Shown here: positions 1 through 7,417 of the stretch, piece by piece
Numbering within the stretch: position 1 is the first letter of the stretch
Layout: each line of letters opens with the position of its first letter
Origin: Foliamicus sp963666765
GTDB taxonomy: Bacteria > Pseudomonadota > Gammaproteobacteria > Steroidobacterales > Foliamicaceae
Assembly: GCA_963666765.1 (NCBI GenBank)
Contig: OY762933.1
Coordinates: 1,612,001-1,676,000, forward strand
Length of the DNA: 64,000 nucleotides
Direction of reading: 5' to 3'
Translations under genes and position numbers: made by a program
Notes under the pieces: generated by a model
What the model saw: the letters and a program-made list of their open reading frames with translations, nothing else
Told to the model about the DNA's origin: nothing
The model's database searches: none

Positions 1-1
1 T

Positions 2-616
2 TTCGCGGTGACGCCCAGCCGCGAGATCCCCGCGGGGCACACGCGTTTCTTCGACAAGGTGCCGCTGAAATTCGCCAGCGGCGACATCGCCTCGTCCGGC
101 GTGCGCGTGGTGCCCGACGCGCTGGCGCGGCGCGGCGCCTACATCGCTCCCGGCGTGGTGCTCATGCCCAGCTACGTGAACATCGGCGCCTACGTGGACA
201 GCGGCACGCTGATCGACACCTGGGCCACCGTGGGAAGCTGCGCGCAGATCGGCAAGAACGTCCACCTTTCCGGGGGCGCGGGTATCGGCGGGGTGCTGGA
301 GCCTCTGCAGGCCACGCCCACCATCATCGAGGATGACTGTTTCATCGGCGCCCGCTCCGAGATCGTCGAGGGCGTCATCATCGAGCGCGGCGCGGTCATC
401 GCGATGGGCGTCTACATCGGCCAGAGCACGCGCATCTACGACCGGACCCGCGACGAGGTCCTGTACGGGCGGGTCCCCGCCGGCTCGGTGGTGGTGCCTG
501 GCAGCCTGCCGGACGGAAAGAGCCGCGCGCAGCTGTATTGCGCCGTGATCGTCAAGCAGGTGGACGAACGCACTCGCCGGCGCACGTCTTTGAACGAGTT
601 GTTGCGCGATGTCTGA
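2..616 (+). CDS. dapD: 2,3,4,5-tetrahydropyridine-2,6-dicarboxylate N-succinyltransferase, 5' truncated by window edge
   Basis: DapD succinylates tetrahydrodipicolinate in the cytosolic succinylase branch of lysine/DAP synthesis. About 204 residues are visible. The family is usually near 270, so the N-terminal helical domain lies outside the window. The visible part is a left-handed beta-helix of hexapeptide repeats (VVLMPSYVNIGAYVDSGTLI, then TIIEDDCFIGARSEIVEGVI), followed by the C-terminal segment GSLPDGKSRAQLYCAVIVKQ. The frame is open from base 2; the GTG at 8 is internal. Its stop overlaps the dapE start by 8 bp (ATGTCTGA), so the two consecutive pathway enzymes are probably translationally coupled. 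Confidence 0.95.
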   Translation, partial: FAVTPSREIPAGHTRFFDKVPLKFASGDIASSGVRVVPDALARRGAYIAPGVVLMPSYVNIGAYVDSGTLIDTWATVGSCAQIGKNVHLSGGAGIGGVLEPLQATPTIIEDDCFIGARSEIVEGVIIERGAVIAMGVYIGQSTRIYDRTRDEVLYGRVPAGSVVVPGSLPDGKSRAQLYCAVIVKQVDERTRRRTSLNELLRDV

Positions 617-1766
617 ACTTCGCGACAGCCAGACGCTGGAATTGGCGCTGGACCTGATGCGCCGGCGGTCGGTCACGCCCGCGGACGGCGGTTGCCAGGA
701 GCTCCTGGGCGGGCTGCTGGAAGAGGCCGGCTTCAGCGTCGAGCACATGCCCTTCGGCAAGGTGTCCAACCTCTGGGCGCGGCACGGCGGCGATTCGCCG
801 GTGCTGTGCTTTGCCGGCCACACCGACGTGGTGCCGCCCGGGCCGCGCAAGGACTGGGACCACGATCCGTTCGAGCCGGAGCTGAGCGACGGCTGGCTCA
901 AGGGGCGCGGCGCCGCGGACATGAAATCCGGCATCGCGGCCATGGTCCGCGCCGGTATCGATTTCGCCAACGACCACCCCGATCATCGCGGCTCGGTGGC
1001 CTTCCTCATCACCAGCGACGAGGAAGGACCGGCAACCGACGGCACCCGCAGGGTCATGGACACGCTCAGCGCCCGCGACGAAATGATCGACTGGTGCGTC
1101 GTGGGCGAGCCTTCCTGCTCGGAGCAGCTCGGCGACACCCTGCGGGTCGGGCGGCGCGGCTCGCTCAGCGCCATCATGACCGTGCGCGGCGAACAGGGCC
1201 ACGTCGCCTACCCCGCGCTGGCGCAAAACCCGATACAGAGTTTCGCGCCGGTGCTTGCGGACCTGTACGCCACGCCGCTGGACCAGGGCAACGACAATTT
1301 CCCTCCCACCGGCTTCCAGGTGGTGCGGGTTCATGCCGACGCCGGCGCGACCAACGTGTTTCCCGGCGAACTGGTTACACGCTTTAACTTCCGCTTCAAC
1401 ACCGAGTGGCGGAGCGACCAGATCAAGGAATGGGTGGAGAATCTCCTCAGCCGCCACGAAATTGACTACGAGATCAAATGGTTCCCCGCCGGCGAGCCCT
1501 TCCTGACCGCCCACGGCCCGCTGGTCGAGACGGCCCGGGAAACAGTGCGCGATGAGTGCGGGATCGACCCGGAGCTGTCCACAGGCGGCGGCACCTCCGA
1601 CGGGCGTTTCATTGCGCTGCACGGCGCCGACGTGGTGGAATTCGGCGTGATCAACCGCACCATCCACCAGGTCAACGAGCGCGTCCGGGCCAGCGATGTC
1701 GAAGGCCTGCGGCGCGTGTACGCGCGGATCATGGAGCGGCTGCTGCTCAAGCGGGAATCGGAGTAG
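609..1766 (+). CDS. dapE: succinyl-diaminopimelate desuccinylase
   Basis: Zinc-dependent M20-family hydrolase that removes succinate from N-succinyl-LL-DAP, two steps after DapD. The 385 residues match the family length of about 375-380. Metal and catalytic motifs are intact: FAGHTDVVPPG (His and Asp), GRGAADMKSG (bridging Asp), TSDEEGPATDG (catalytic Glu), and GGGTSDGRF before the C-terminal metal His in NRTIHQVNE. The start ATG lies inside the dapD stop region. A ProC-like gene follows 4 bp downstream on the same strand, suggesting one transcript. Confidence 0.96.
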   Translation: MSELRDSQTLELALDLMRRRSVTPADGGCQELLGGLLEEAGFSVEHMPFGKVSNLWARHGGDSPVLCFAGHTDVVPPGPRKDWDHDPFEPELSDGWLKGRGAADMKSGIAAMVRAGIDFANDHPDHRGSVAFLITSDEEGPATDGTRRVMDTLSARDEMIDWCVVGEPSCSEQLGDTLRVGRRGSLSAIMTVRGEQGHVAYPALAQNPIQSFAPVLADLYATPLDQGNDNFPPTGFQVVRVHADAGATNVFPGELVTRFNFRFNTEWRSDQIKEWVENLLSRHEIDYEIKWFPAGEPFLTAHGPLVETARETVRDECGIDPELSTGGGTSDGRFIALHGADVVEFGVINRTIHQVNERVRASDVEGLRRVYARIMERLLLKRESE

Positions 1767-1770
1767 GCCC

Positions 1771-2571
1771 ATGAACGTGGGGTTCATCGGCGCCGGCACG
1801 ATTACCGAGGCCGTGGTAACGGGTCTTTGCGGGGCCGGATCACCCGACCTCTCGATCCTCCTGTCGCCCAGGAGCCTCGATCGTTCGCGCCGCTTGAGCG
1901 AACGCCATGCTGCGGTCGAGGTGGCCCCCGACAACCAGCAGGTGCTGGACCGCTCGGAACTCATCTTTCTTGCCGTGCGTCCCCAGGATGCGGGCGCGGT
2001 CCTTGGCGCGCTCAGCTTCCGGCGGAATCTCAAGGTCGTGAGCTTTATCGCTACGATGAGTTCCGCGGAAATCCGGCGGCAGGTCCGGCCCGCCAACTTC
2101 CTCGGCCGCGTGGCGCCGGTGCCGCCCGTGGCGCGGCGCAACGGCCCGATCGCGATGTGTCCACCGAACCGGGAACTGGCCGGTTTCCTTGACCCAATCG
2201 GGACCGTGATTGAAGTTTCGGACGAGGCGCAGCTCGACGCCTTCTTCTCGGCTTCGGCGCTGATGGCGCCGTATTTCGAGCTGCTGGAGTCCGTATCGGC
2301 CTGGCTCCGCGGCCAGGGCGTCGATGCCGCGCAGGCAGACCGCTATACCGGCTCGCTTTTTCGCGGCATCGCCGAGCGATCCACCCAGCCGACGGGCCAG
2401 GGCTTCGCCGAACTCGTTGAGGAGCACGCGACCCGCGCCGGCATCAACGAACAACTCCGCCGCGAATTACTTGCCTCCGGCTTCTACGACCGGATCCACG
2501 CCGGCCTCGACCTCATCCAGTCACGAATGCAGGGCCGCGCCACCCTTAAGGACACGCTCAAGAATGATTGA
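1771..2571 (+). CDS. pyrroline-5-carboxylate reductase-like NAD(P)-dependent oxidoreductase
   Basis: 266 residues beginning at ATG 1771, where the Rossmann motif GFIGAGTITEAVVTGL starts at residue 4. The open frame extends upstream into dapE but has no plausible start there. Architecture follows ProC: NAD(P)-binding domain (about 1-160) and a helical dimerisation domain. The usual ProC signature SPGGTT is absent; the equivalent stretch reads STQPTGQGFAE. It may therefore be a ProC paralogue with another substrate rather than the proline enzyme. It directly follows dapE, so it is probably co-transcribed with dapDE. Confidence 0.72.
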   Translation: MNVGFIGAGTITEAVVTGLCGAGSPDLSILLSPRSLDRSRRLSERHAAVEVAPDNQQVLDRSELIFLAVRPQDAGAVLGALSFRRNLKVVSFIATMSSAEIRRQVRPANFLGRVAPVPPVARRNGPIAMCPPNRELAGFLDPIGTVIEVSDEAQLDAFFSASALMAPYFELLESVSAWLRGQGVDAAQADRYTGSLFRGIAERSTQPTGQGFAELVEEHATRAGINEQLRRELLASGFYDRIHAGLDLIQSRMQGRATLKDTLKND

Positions 2572-2786
2572 ATTTCCCGGTTCCGAACCCCTCTACGATC
2601 ATGCGATCCTTTTCCTTAGCAATGTCCGCGCCGCCTGATGCGCCGAGAATAAAGACGACGGATCGATCAACACTTCTCGGCAACTCAGCTAAGTCCCGGT
2701 CAATAAGCCAGCGGACTTGTTATCGCGTAACGGCGTTATCCGATTCGGTGGGATGCTAACGCAACCAATGGCAAGCCGGGAATAGG

Positions 2787-3377
2787 ATGATGGAACTCTC
2801 GGCATACCGGCTGTTCTACGACAGCATCCACGACTTCAAGACAATCGCAGTCCATGTCGAATCCGAAATCCGTCGCCATGGAATCCTTAGCGACAGCGAG
2901 GAAGCGGTGTCCGGCATGAAGGGTCGCAAGCACCATGACATGTGGGTATCAATGAAGACTGTGTCCCACTTCAATCTCGGGATTGCCTTGGAGTCGATGC
3001 TCAAGTTACTTTTGTTCCTGAACAAGATCCAGATCCCGCACCACCACAAGCTGGCAGAGTTGCACGATGCGATCCCGCTGAAGTTCCAGAAGCAACTGGA
3101 GGCGACCTATCAGGACAGCAGGACCGTTCTTCCTCAAGGCTATGAACTGGTGGCGTTCATTAATGCGGAGACGCCTACGGTTCCTGCGGGCCCGCCTGCC
3201 CGGGAGATCTTGAGTCTCAGGGCATTCCTTGAGTATCTCGATGAGGACGTCATGCTGTGGCAGAAACGCTACTCGTGGGAACTCGTCAACAAGGGGCGTT
3301 GGCGTCACTATCTTAGCGACATTGCGGTTTTCGTGGAACTCATCGAGCGCGTGATGCGTGATATCCGTAGATACTGA
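2787..3377 (+). CDS. uncharacterised helical protein, HEPN-like, at the edge of the R-M island
   Basis: 196 residues, no confident family. The segment around residues 60-100 (LGIALESMLKLLLFLNK then HHHKLAELHDAIP) resembles HEPN-fold proteins, where a helix ending in His-x-Leu-x-x-Leu packs against a long helix. I do not see a clear R-x4-6-H ribonuclease motif. Two adjacent ATGs (2787, 2790) could start it, after a GGGAATAGG stretch. Codons are richer in A/T than in the dap genes upstream, which together with the following R-M genes suggests acquired DNA. The 215 bp before it (2572-2786) contain no gene I can support. HEPN proteins are common in defence loci, but assignment here rests on pattern only. 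Confidence 0.45.
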   Translation: MMELSAYRLFYDSIHDFKTIAVHVESEIRRHGILSDSEEAVSGMKGRKHHDMWVSMKTVSHFNLGIALESMLKLLLFLNKIQIPHHHKLAELHDAIPLKFQKQLEATYQDSRTVLPQGYELVAFINAETPTVPAGPPAREILSLRAFLEYLDEDVMLWQKRYSWELVNKGRWRHYLSDIAVFVELIERVMRDIRRY

Positions 3378-3440
3378 GATCACTCAACCGTCTACGAGTG
3401 ACCATATTTTCCGTGGCATTTGGAGGAGTCCAAGCACGGA

Positions 3441-3490
3441 TTGACCAATATCTACATTTCTGTTATAAGAGTTATATGATAGAAATAACT
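3441..3490 (+). promoter_or_regulatory. putative sigma70 promoter with inverted repeat over the hsdM start
   Basis: TTGACC (3441-3446), a 17-bp spacer, then TATAAG (3464-3469) form a good sigma70 promoter. Transcription would begin about 6-8 bp downstream, at or beside ATG 3476, so the message may be leaderless. An inverted repeat AGTTAT-N9-ATAACT (3470-3490) covers the start codon. This is a candidate operator for the XRE helix-turn-helix domain encoded by the very same gene. Promoter and repeat are seen directly; autoregulation is inference. Confidence 0.55.
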
Positions 3491-5308
3491 TTGATTCCAG
3501 CAACGCTTCGCGCCATTCGGGCAAACCTGGATCTTACCCAGCAGGAACTAGCACATAGGCTTGGCGTTGCCTTCGCTACAGTAAATCGTTGGGAGGGCGG
3601 CGTCACAAAGCCACAGAAGGCCGCCCGGACCGCTATTTCCGCGCTGGCTGTCGAAGCGGAAGTGGACCCAGCCCAACTCTGGCCCGATGACGCGGAATCC
3701 GCCAAGCGGATAACCCGAAGGCGGACGCGGCGCTCAGCCGAACCATCCACCAGACCCATGGAGCAAATGCTGTGGGACGCCGCCTGCTCCATTCGCGGCG
3801 AGAAGGACGCGCCCAAGTTTAAGGATTACCTGCTGCCGCTACTCTTCCTCAAGCGCCTCTCGGACGTGTTCGATAACGAGATCGAGCGGTTGGCGGAGGA
3901 ATACGGCGATCGAGAGATCGCTAAGCGAATCGCCGAAGATGACCACAAGCTGCTGCGCTTCTATCTTCCGCCGGAAGCCCGGTGGAGCGTCATCAGCGGC
4001 CGCGAGCAATACGACTGGCCGCCGGATGAAAAGGGACGCAGCACGCGCCCCAAAGACACGGGTGAACACCTCACCAAAGCCGTGCGCGCGGTGGTTCGCC
4101 AAAACCCTTCGCTATCCGGCGTCATCGACCTGGTTGATTTCGCCGCCGAACGCAACGCCGAACGCGACATCAACCCCGCCAAGCTCGCAGCCGTGGTCGA
4201 GACCTTCTCCGACCCGCGCTACCGGCTCGGCCTCGCCGACGTGCAGCCCGACTTCTTAGGCCGCGCCTACGAATACCTGTTGCGCAAGTTCGCGGAGGGC
4301 GCCGGCCAAAGCGCCGGCGAATTCTTCACGCCCACCGAAGTCGGTTTTCTCATGGCTCACATCGTGCGCCCCAGGCCCGGCGAAACCTGCCACGACTATG
4401 CCTGCGGTTCTGCCGGTCTGCTCATCAAGCTGCAACTCGTCGCACGCGAACTCGATCCCACCAGCCGCGTGCCACTCAAACTGTGCGCGCAGGAACTGCA
4501 AGCCGAAAGCTACGCCGTGGCCCACATGAACGCGATCATCCACGACATGGAGGTTGATATCGCCCGCGGCGACACCATGATCAACCCGAAGTTCAAGACC
4601 GCCGCCGGGCAGATCGCCACCCACGACATCGTGGTGGCCAATCCGATGTGGAACCAGCCTTTCAACCCGGATATCTTCGCCAACGATCCGTTCGACCGTT
4701 TCCGCACGCGCGGTGGCGCAACCACCAGCAAAGGCGACTGGGGGTGGCTGCAGCACACGCTCGCCTGCCTTAACGAGCGCGGTCGGGCAGCGGTCGTGCT
4801 CGACACTGGCGCGGTGACGCGCGGCTCCGGCGCCAAGCACTCTGACAAGGAACGCAAGATCCGCAAATGGTTCGTGGAAAACGACCTGATCGATGGCGTA
4901 ATTCTGCTCCCGGACAACCTGTTCTACAACACCAGCGCCGCCGGAGTAATCGTGGTGCTTTCTAGGCGCAAGCCGGAAGTCAGGCGCGGCCGGATCGTGC
5001 TGGTAAACGCCAGCCGCCGCTTCCGCAAGGGCCGGCCCAAGAACTTCATTCCGGAAAAGGCCATTCGCCCACTCGCCGAGGCGTTTGTCAAAGGCGTGGC
5101 TTTGGAAGGCGAAGTTGCGGTAATCACGCGGGAGGAGGCGGAGAGGGCAGACTACAACCTGAGTCCAGCCAGGTGGGTTGGGCAGAAGACTGAAGTGTCA
5201 CTGCGACCACTCCCGGAGATCATCGCCCAGATTCGGCAACTTGACAATGAGGCCCGCGAAATTGACGGGCGCCTGGCAAAAATGCTGGCCCAACTGCCAC
5301 AAGATTGA
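3476..5308 (+). CDS. hsdM: type I restriction-modification DNA methyltransferase HsdM with N-terminal XRE HTH domain
   Basis: Adenine-N6 methyltransferase of a type I R-M system. From ATG 3476 the protein has 610 residues. Residues 8-60 are an XRE-type HTH (TQQELAHRLGVAFATVNRW), followed by an Arg-rich linker. The HsdM N-terminal helical domain runs from about 93 to 245, and the N6_Mtase domain from about 248. Visible motifs are GEFFTPTEV (271-279), SAM motif I DYACGSAG (297-304) and catalytic motif IV NPMW (379-382), a variant of the usual NPPF/Y. A longer frame from ATG 3398 exists, but the promoter at 3441 argues for 3476. The HTH fusion is unusual in HsdM and suggests self-regulation or DNA tethering. 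Confidence 0.9.
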   Translation: MIEITLIPATLRAIRANLDLTQQELAHRLGVAFATVNRWEGGVTKPQKAARTAISALAVEAEVDPAQLWPDDAESAKRITRRRTRRSAEPSTRPMEQMLWDAACSIRGEKDAPKFKDYLLPLLFLKRLSDVFDNEIERLAEEYGDREIAKRIAEDDHKLLRFYLPPEARWSVISGREQYDWPPDEKGRSTRPKDTGEHLTKAVRAVVRQNPSLSGVIDLVDFAAERNAERDINPAKLAAVVETFSDPRYRLGLADVQPDFLGRAYEYLLRKFAEGAGQSAGEFFTPTEVGFLMAHIVRPRPGETCHDYACGSAGLLIKLQLVARELDPTSRVPLKLCAQELQAESYAVAHMNAIIHDMEVDIARGDTMINPKFKTAAGQIATHDIVVANPMWNQPFNPDIFANDPFDRFRTRGGATTSKGDWGWLQHTLACLNERGRAAVVLDTGAVTRGSGAKHSDKERKIRKWFVENDLIDGVILLPDNLFYNTSAAGVIVVLSRRKPEVRRGRIVLVNASRRFRKGRPKNFIPEKAIRPLAEAFVKGVALEGEVAVITREEAERADYNLSPARWVGQKTEVSLRPLPEIIAQIRQLDNEAREIDGRLAKMLAQLPQD

Positions 5309-5336
5309 TCATCCATGGATAAAGGAGGATAGAAAC

Positions 5337-5714
5337 ATGGGAGCAACACACGTAACCGTAATCATCCGCAACCCGGCGCAACCGGAGCGGGCATGGGAAG
5401 GACTGTTTCTGGTGGACACTGGAGCAACCGATTGCCTGGTCCCCCGCCCCCACCTGGAAGAGATTGGCCTTATTCCTGAAGGGAAGCGCGTGTACGAACT
5501 AGCGGACGGCAGCGAACTGACCTTGGATATCGCCGTTGCCAGGATTGAGTTTATGGGCGAGATCGTGGGCGGCACAATCATTTATGGAGATGCGGACGCG
5601 GAGCCGCTGCTGGGCGTAACGGCCCTGGAATCAGTCGGCATCGAAATCGATCCCCGTAACCAAACCCTCAAACGGCTTCCCGCCGTGCGACTCAAGGAAC
5701 TAGCGGCCGGATAA
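5337..5714 (+). CDS. retropepsin-like (clan AA) aspartic protease
   Basis: 125-residue single-domain aspartic protease that would act as a homodimer. The active-site loop LFLVDTGATDCLVP (Asp-Thr-Gly) lies near residue 24. The C-terminal EPLLGVTALESVGIEIDP matches the second conserved block of small bacterial clan AA proteases. ATG 5337 is preceded by a near-perfect Shine-Dalgarno, AAAGGAGGA, at 5321-5329. It sits 28 bp after hsdM and 20 bp before hsdS, inside the operon, where a protease is not a standard component. Related proteins are often found in toxin-antitoxin-like or mobile contexts. The target is unknown; HsdM, HsdS or an upstream partner are possibilities. Confidence 0.82.
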   Translation: MGATHVTVIIRNPAQPERAWEGLFLVDTGATDCLVPRPHLEEIGLIPEGKRVYELADGSELTLDIAVARIEFMGEIVGGTIIYGDADAEPLLGVTALESVGIEIDPRNQTLKRLPAVRLKELAAG

Positions 5715-5734
5715 GCCGCATCGAGAAACCTGCC

Positions 5735-6961
5735 GTGGCCAAGACCAAGCCCGTTCGCCTCGCAGATCTATGCGATCTTGTCGCGGAACCGGTCAAGCCT
5801 GGAGCAAGGCCCGACGCTCTTTACCTCGGCCTGGAGCACCTTGCACCTGGGCGACTTACGCCCATTGGTAGCCGATCCGCGTCGGGTGTGAGAAGTACGT
5901 CGTCCGCGTTCCAACCCGGCGACGTTCTCTACGGCAAGCTCCGCCCGTACCTCGACAAATCTATCCTCGCGTCGAAAGTCGGCGTCTGCACCACCGAGTT
6001 GCTGGTACTGCGCGCCAAACAAGACGTGGACTCCCGATTTCTCGCCGCCCTGCTCCATTCACCCTACTTTGTCGAGTACGCCGTCGCCGGAACGACGGGC
6101 GTTCAACACCCCAGAACATCCTGGACGCACATACGGGAATTTGAGGCTCCGGACCTGTCACCGAGCGACCAGCAGAAGGTTGCCGAAATGCTGTGGCTGG
6201 TTCATGAAGCAATCAGCAAATCGGAATCGCTCATGGAGGAAGCCAAAGCTCTCAAGCGCGCCGCCATGCAAACGCTCTTTACACGCGGCTTGCGCGGCGA
6301 AACCCGGAAGGAAACCGAAATCGGCCCGATGCCGGAGACTTGGGAGTTGGAGTCGATTGGGAACGCCTTCCACATCACTCAAGGGCTTTCTCTACAGGGT
6401 AATCTCGCTACCGATGGGAAGGGCACACCGTTCCTCCGCACCTCGAATGTCTATTGGGGTCGCATCGAGTTGCAATCTATCAGCCATATGCACATCCGTA
6501 GCGACCCGCCGCCGGAGAAGCTACTGAATAAGGGCGATCTACTTGTCTGTGAGGGTGGAGAGATAGGTCGAGCGGCGGTATGGGATGGTGAGATAAGTCA
6601 CTGCCTGTTTCAAAATCATCTTCATTGTCTGCGCCCCATAGACGCTTCCCGCACCGATTCCTGGTTCGTAATGGCGTGGCTCGAAGAGGGCTTCAAGCAC
6701 CGTAACGCCTACGAGGGTGCAGGTAACCGAACGACCATCCCCAACCTTTCCCGCTCACGTCTGGCGGAGCTGGCGATCCCGCATCCTACTCCCGACGAAC
6801 AGCGTGAAATCGTCGCTATCCTCGACGCCATCGACCGCAAGATCGAATTCCACCGCAGGAAGCGCATCGTGCTAGACGACCTGTTCAAGGCGGTCCTCCA
6901 CAATCTGATGACGGGCGAGATACGGGTTGGGAATTTGGCTACGGCGACACTTATCCCTTGA
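5735..6961 (+). CDS. hsdS: type I restriction-modification specificity subunit
   Basis: Target-recognition subunit that joins HsdM and HsdR and sets the DNA site. 408 residues from GTG 5735. Two halves are visible: a first TRD ending in a conserved coiled coil (SPSDQQKVAEMLWLVHEAIS, with KALKRAAMQTLFTRG), then a second TRD starting at GPMPETWELESIG and ending in TPDEQREIVAILDAIDRKIE. The repeated central and C-terminal helices define the spacer between the two half-sites of the asymmetric target. No frameshift is seen, so the system looks intact. Confidence 0.93.
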   Translation: MAKTKPVRLADLCDLVAEPVKPGARPDALYLGLEHLAPGRLTPIGSRSASGVRSTSSAFQPGDVLYGKLRPYLDKSILASKVGVCTTELLVLRAKQDVDSRFLAALLHSPYFVEYAVAGTTGVQHPRTSWTHIREFEAPDLSPSDQQKVAEMLWLVHEAISKSESLMEEAKALKRAAMQTLFTRGLRGETRKETEIGPMPETWELESIGNAFHITQGLSLQGNLATDGKGTPFLRTSNVYWGRIELQSISHMHIRSDPPPEKLLNKGDLLVCEGGEIGRAAVWDGEISHCLFQNHLHCLRPIDASRTDSWFVMAWLEEGFKHRNAYEGAGNRTTIPNLSRSRLAELAIPHPTPDEQREIVAILDAIDRKIEFHRRKRIVLDDLFKAVLHNLMTGEIRVGNLATATLIP

Positions 6962-6982
6962 ACATCAATTGTTTTTTTACGT

Positions 6983-7255
6983 ATGAGCTGCGCCTACATT
7001 ATCCGGCGGGATGTCCTCATCAGGGAGCGAGGTCTGTCCGACCGTCAGGCCATGGCTCTTGACCACATTGTCGAACACGGCAGTCTGACCATTCGGGACT
7101 TCGAGCGCCTTTGTCCTGAGGTCAATCGCCGGTCACTGCAGCGGGACATTCGCGCCATGATCGAACAAGGGATCGTGGAAGAAAAAGCAACGAGTCCGAC
7201 GGACCCCGGCAAGAAATATGTGTTCAATGACGGACAGCTTGGTTCCATGCTATGA
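6983..7255 (+). CDS. small winged-helix DNA-binding protein in the R-M operon
   Basis: 90 residues. LSDRQAMALDHIVEHGSLTI, then RDFERLCPEVNRRSLQRDIRAMIEQGIV and a wing (GKKYVF), fit a winged-helix fold such as those at the C-terminus of Fic proteins or in DeoR-like regulators. There is no effector domain, so it probably acts as a simple repressor or an anti-repressor. It lies 21 bp after hsdS and 162 bp before hsdR, the only sizeable gap in the operon. That gap contains an inverted repeat and a direct repeat (see 7249-7330), making control of hsdR its most plausible role. The function is inferred. Confidence 0.68.
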   Translation: MSCAYIIRRDVLIRERGLSDRQAMALDHIVEHGSLTIRDFERLCPEVNRRSLQRDIRAMIEQGIVEEKATSPTDPGKKYVFNDGQLGSML

Positions 7256-7330
7256 CAAGCTGTGACATGAAGCTATGACAAGCCGCCTCGCGACGATCCG
7301 TGAGAGGGCATTAGTCAAGGACATGACTAA
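7249..7330 (+). promoter_or_regulatory. repeat-rich intergenic region before hsdR, candidate operator
   Basis: A 12-bp direct repeat GCTATGACAAGC occurs at 7249-7260 and 7272-7283, 23 bp apart (two helical turns). It is followed by a perfect inverted repeat TTAGTCA-N6-TGACTAA at 7311-7330. The hsdR start follows at 7418 with a good ribosome site. Two helically phased repeats and a palindrome in the only regulatory-sized gap of the operon suggest separate control of the nuclease subunit, possibly by the winged-helix protein encoded just upstream. Confidence 0.45.
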
Positions 7331-7417
7331 CCTTCGCGGTGCTTGCAAGCGGCTGCTTTCAACCACGCTGTTTACTGCGATTGTTACTGCCTTCGCCTTG
7401 GCCGGAGGAAGCGCGCC

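Noticed and set aside
2568..2759. Small open frame between the ProC-like gene and the HEPN-like gene
   Set aside because: No ribosome site, no family, overlaps the ProC-like stop; not supported as a gene.
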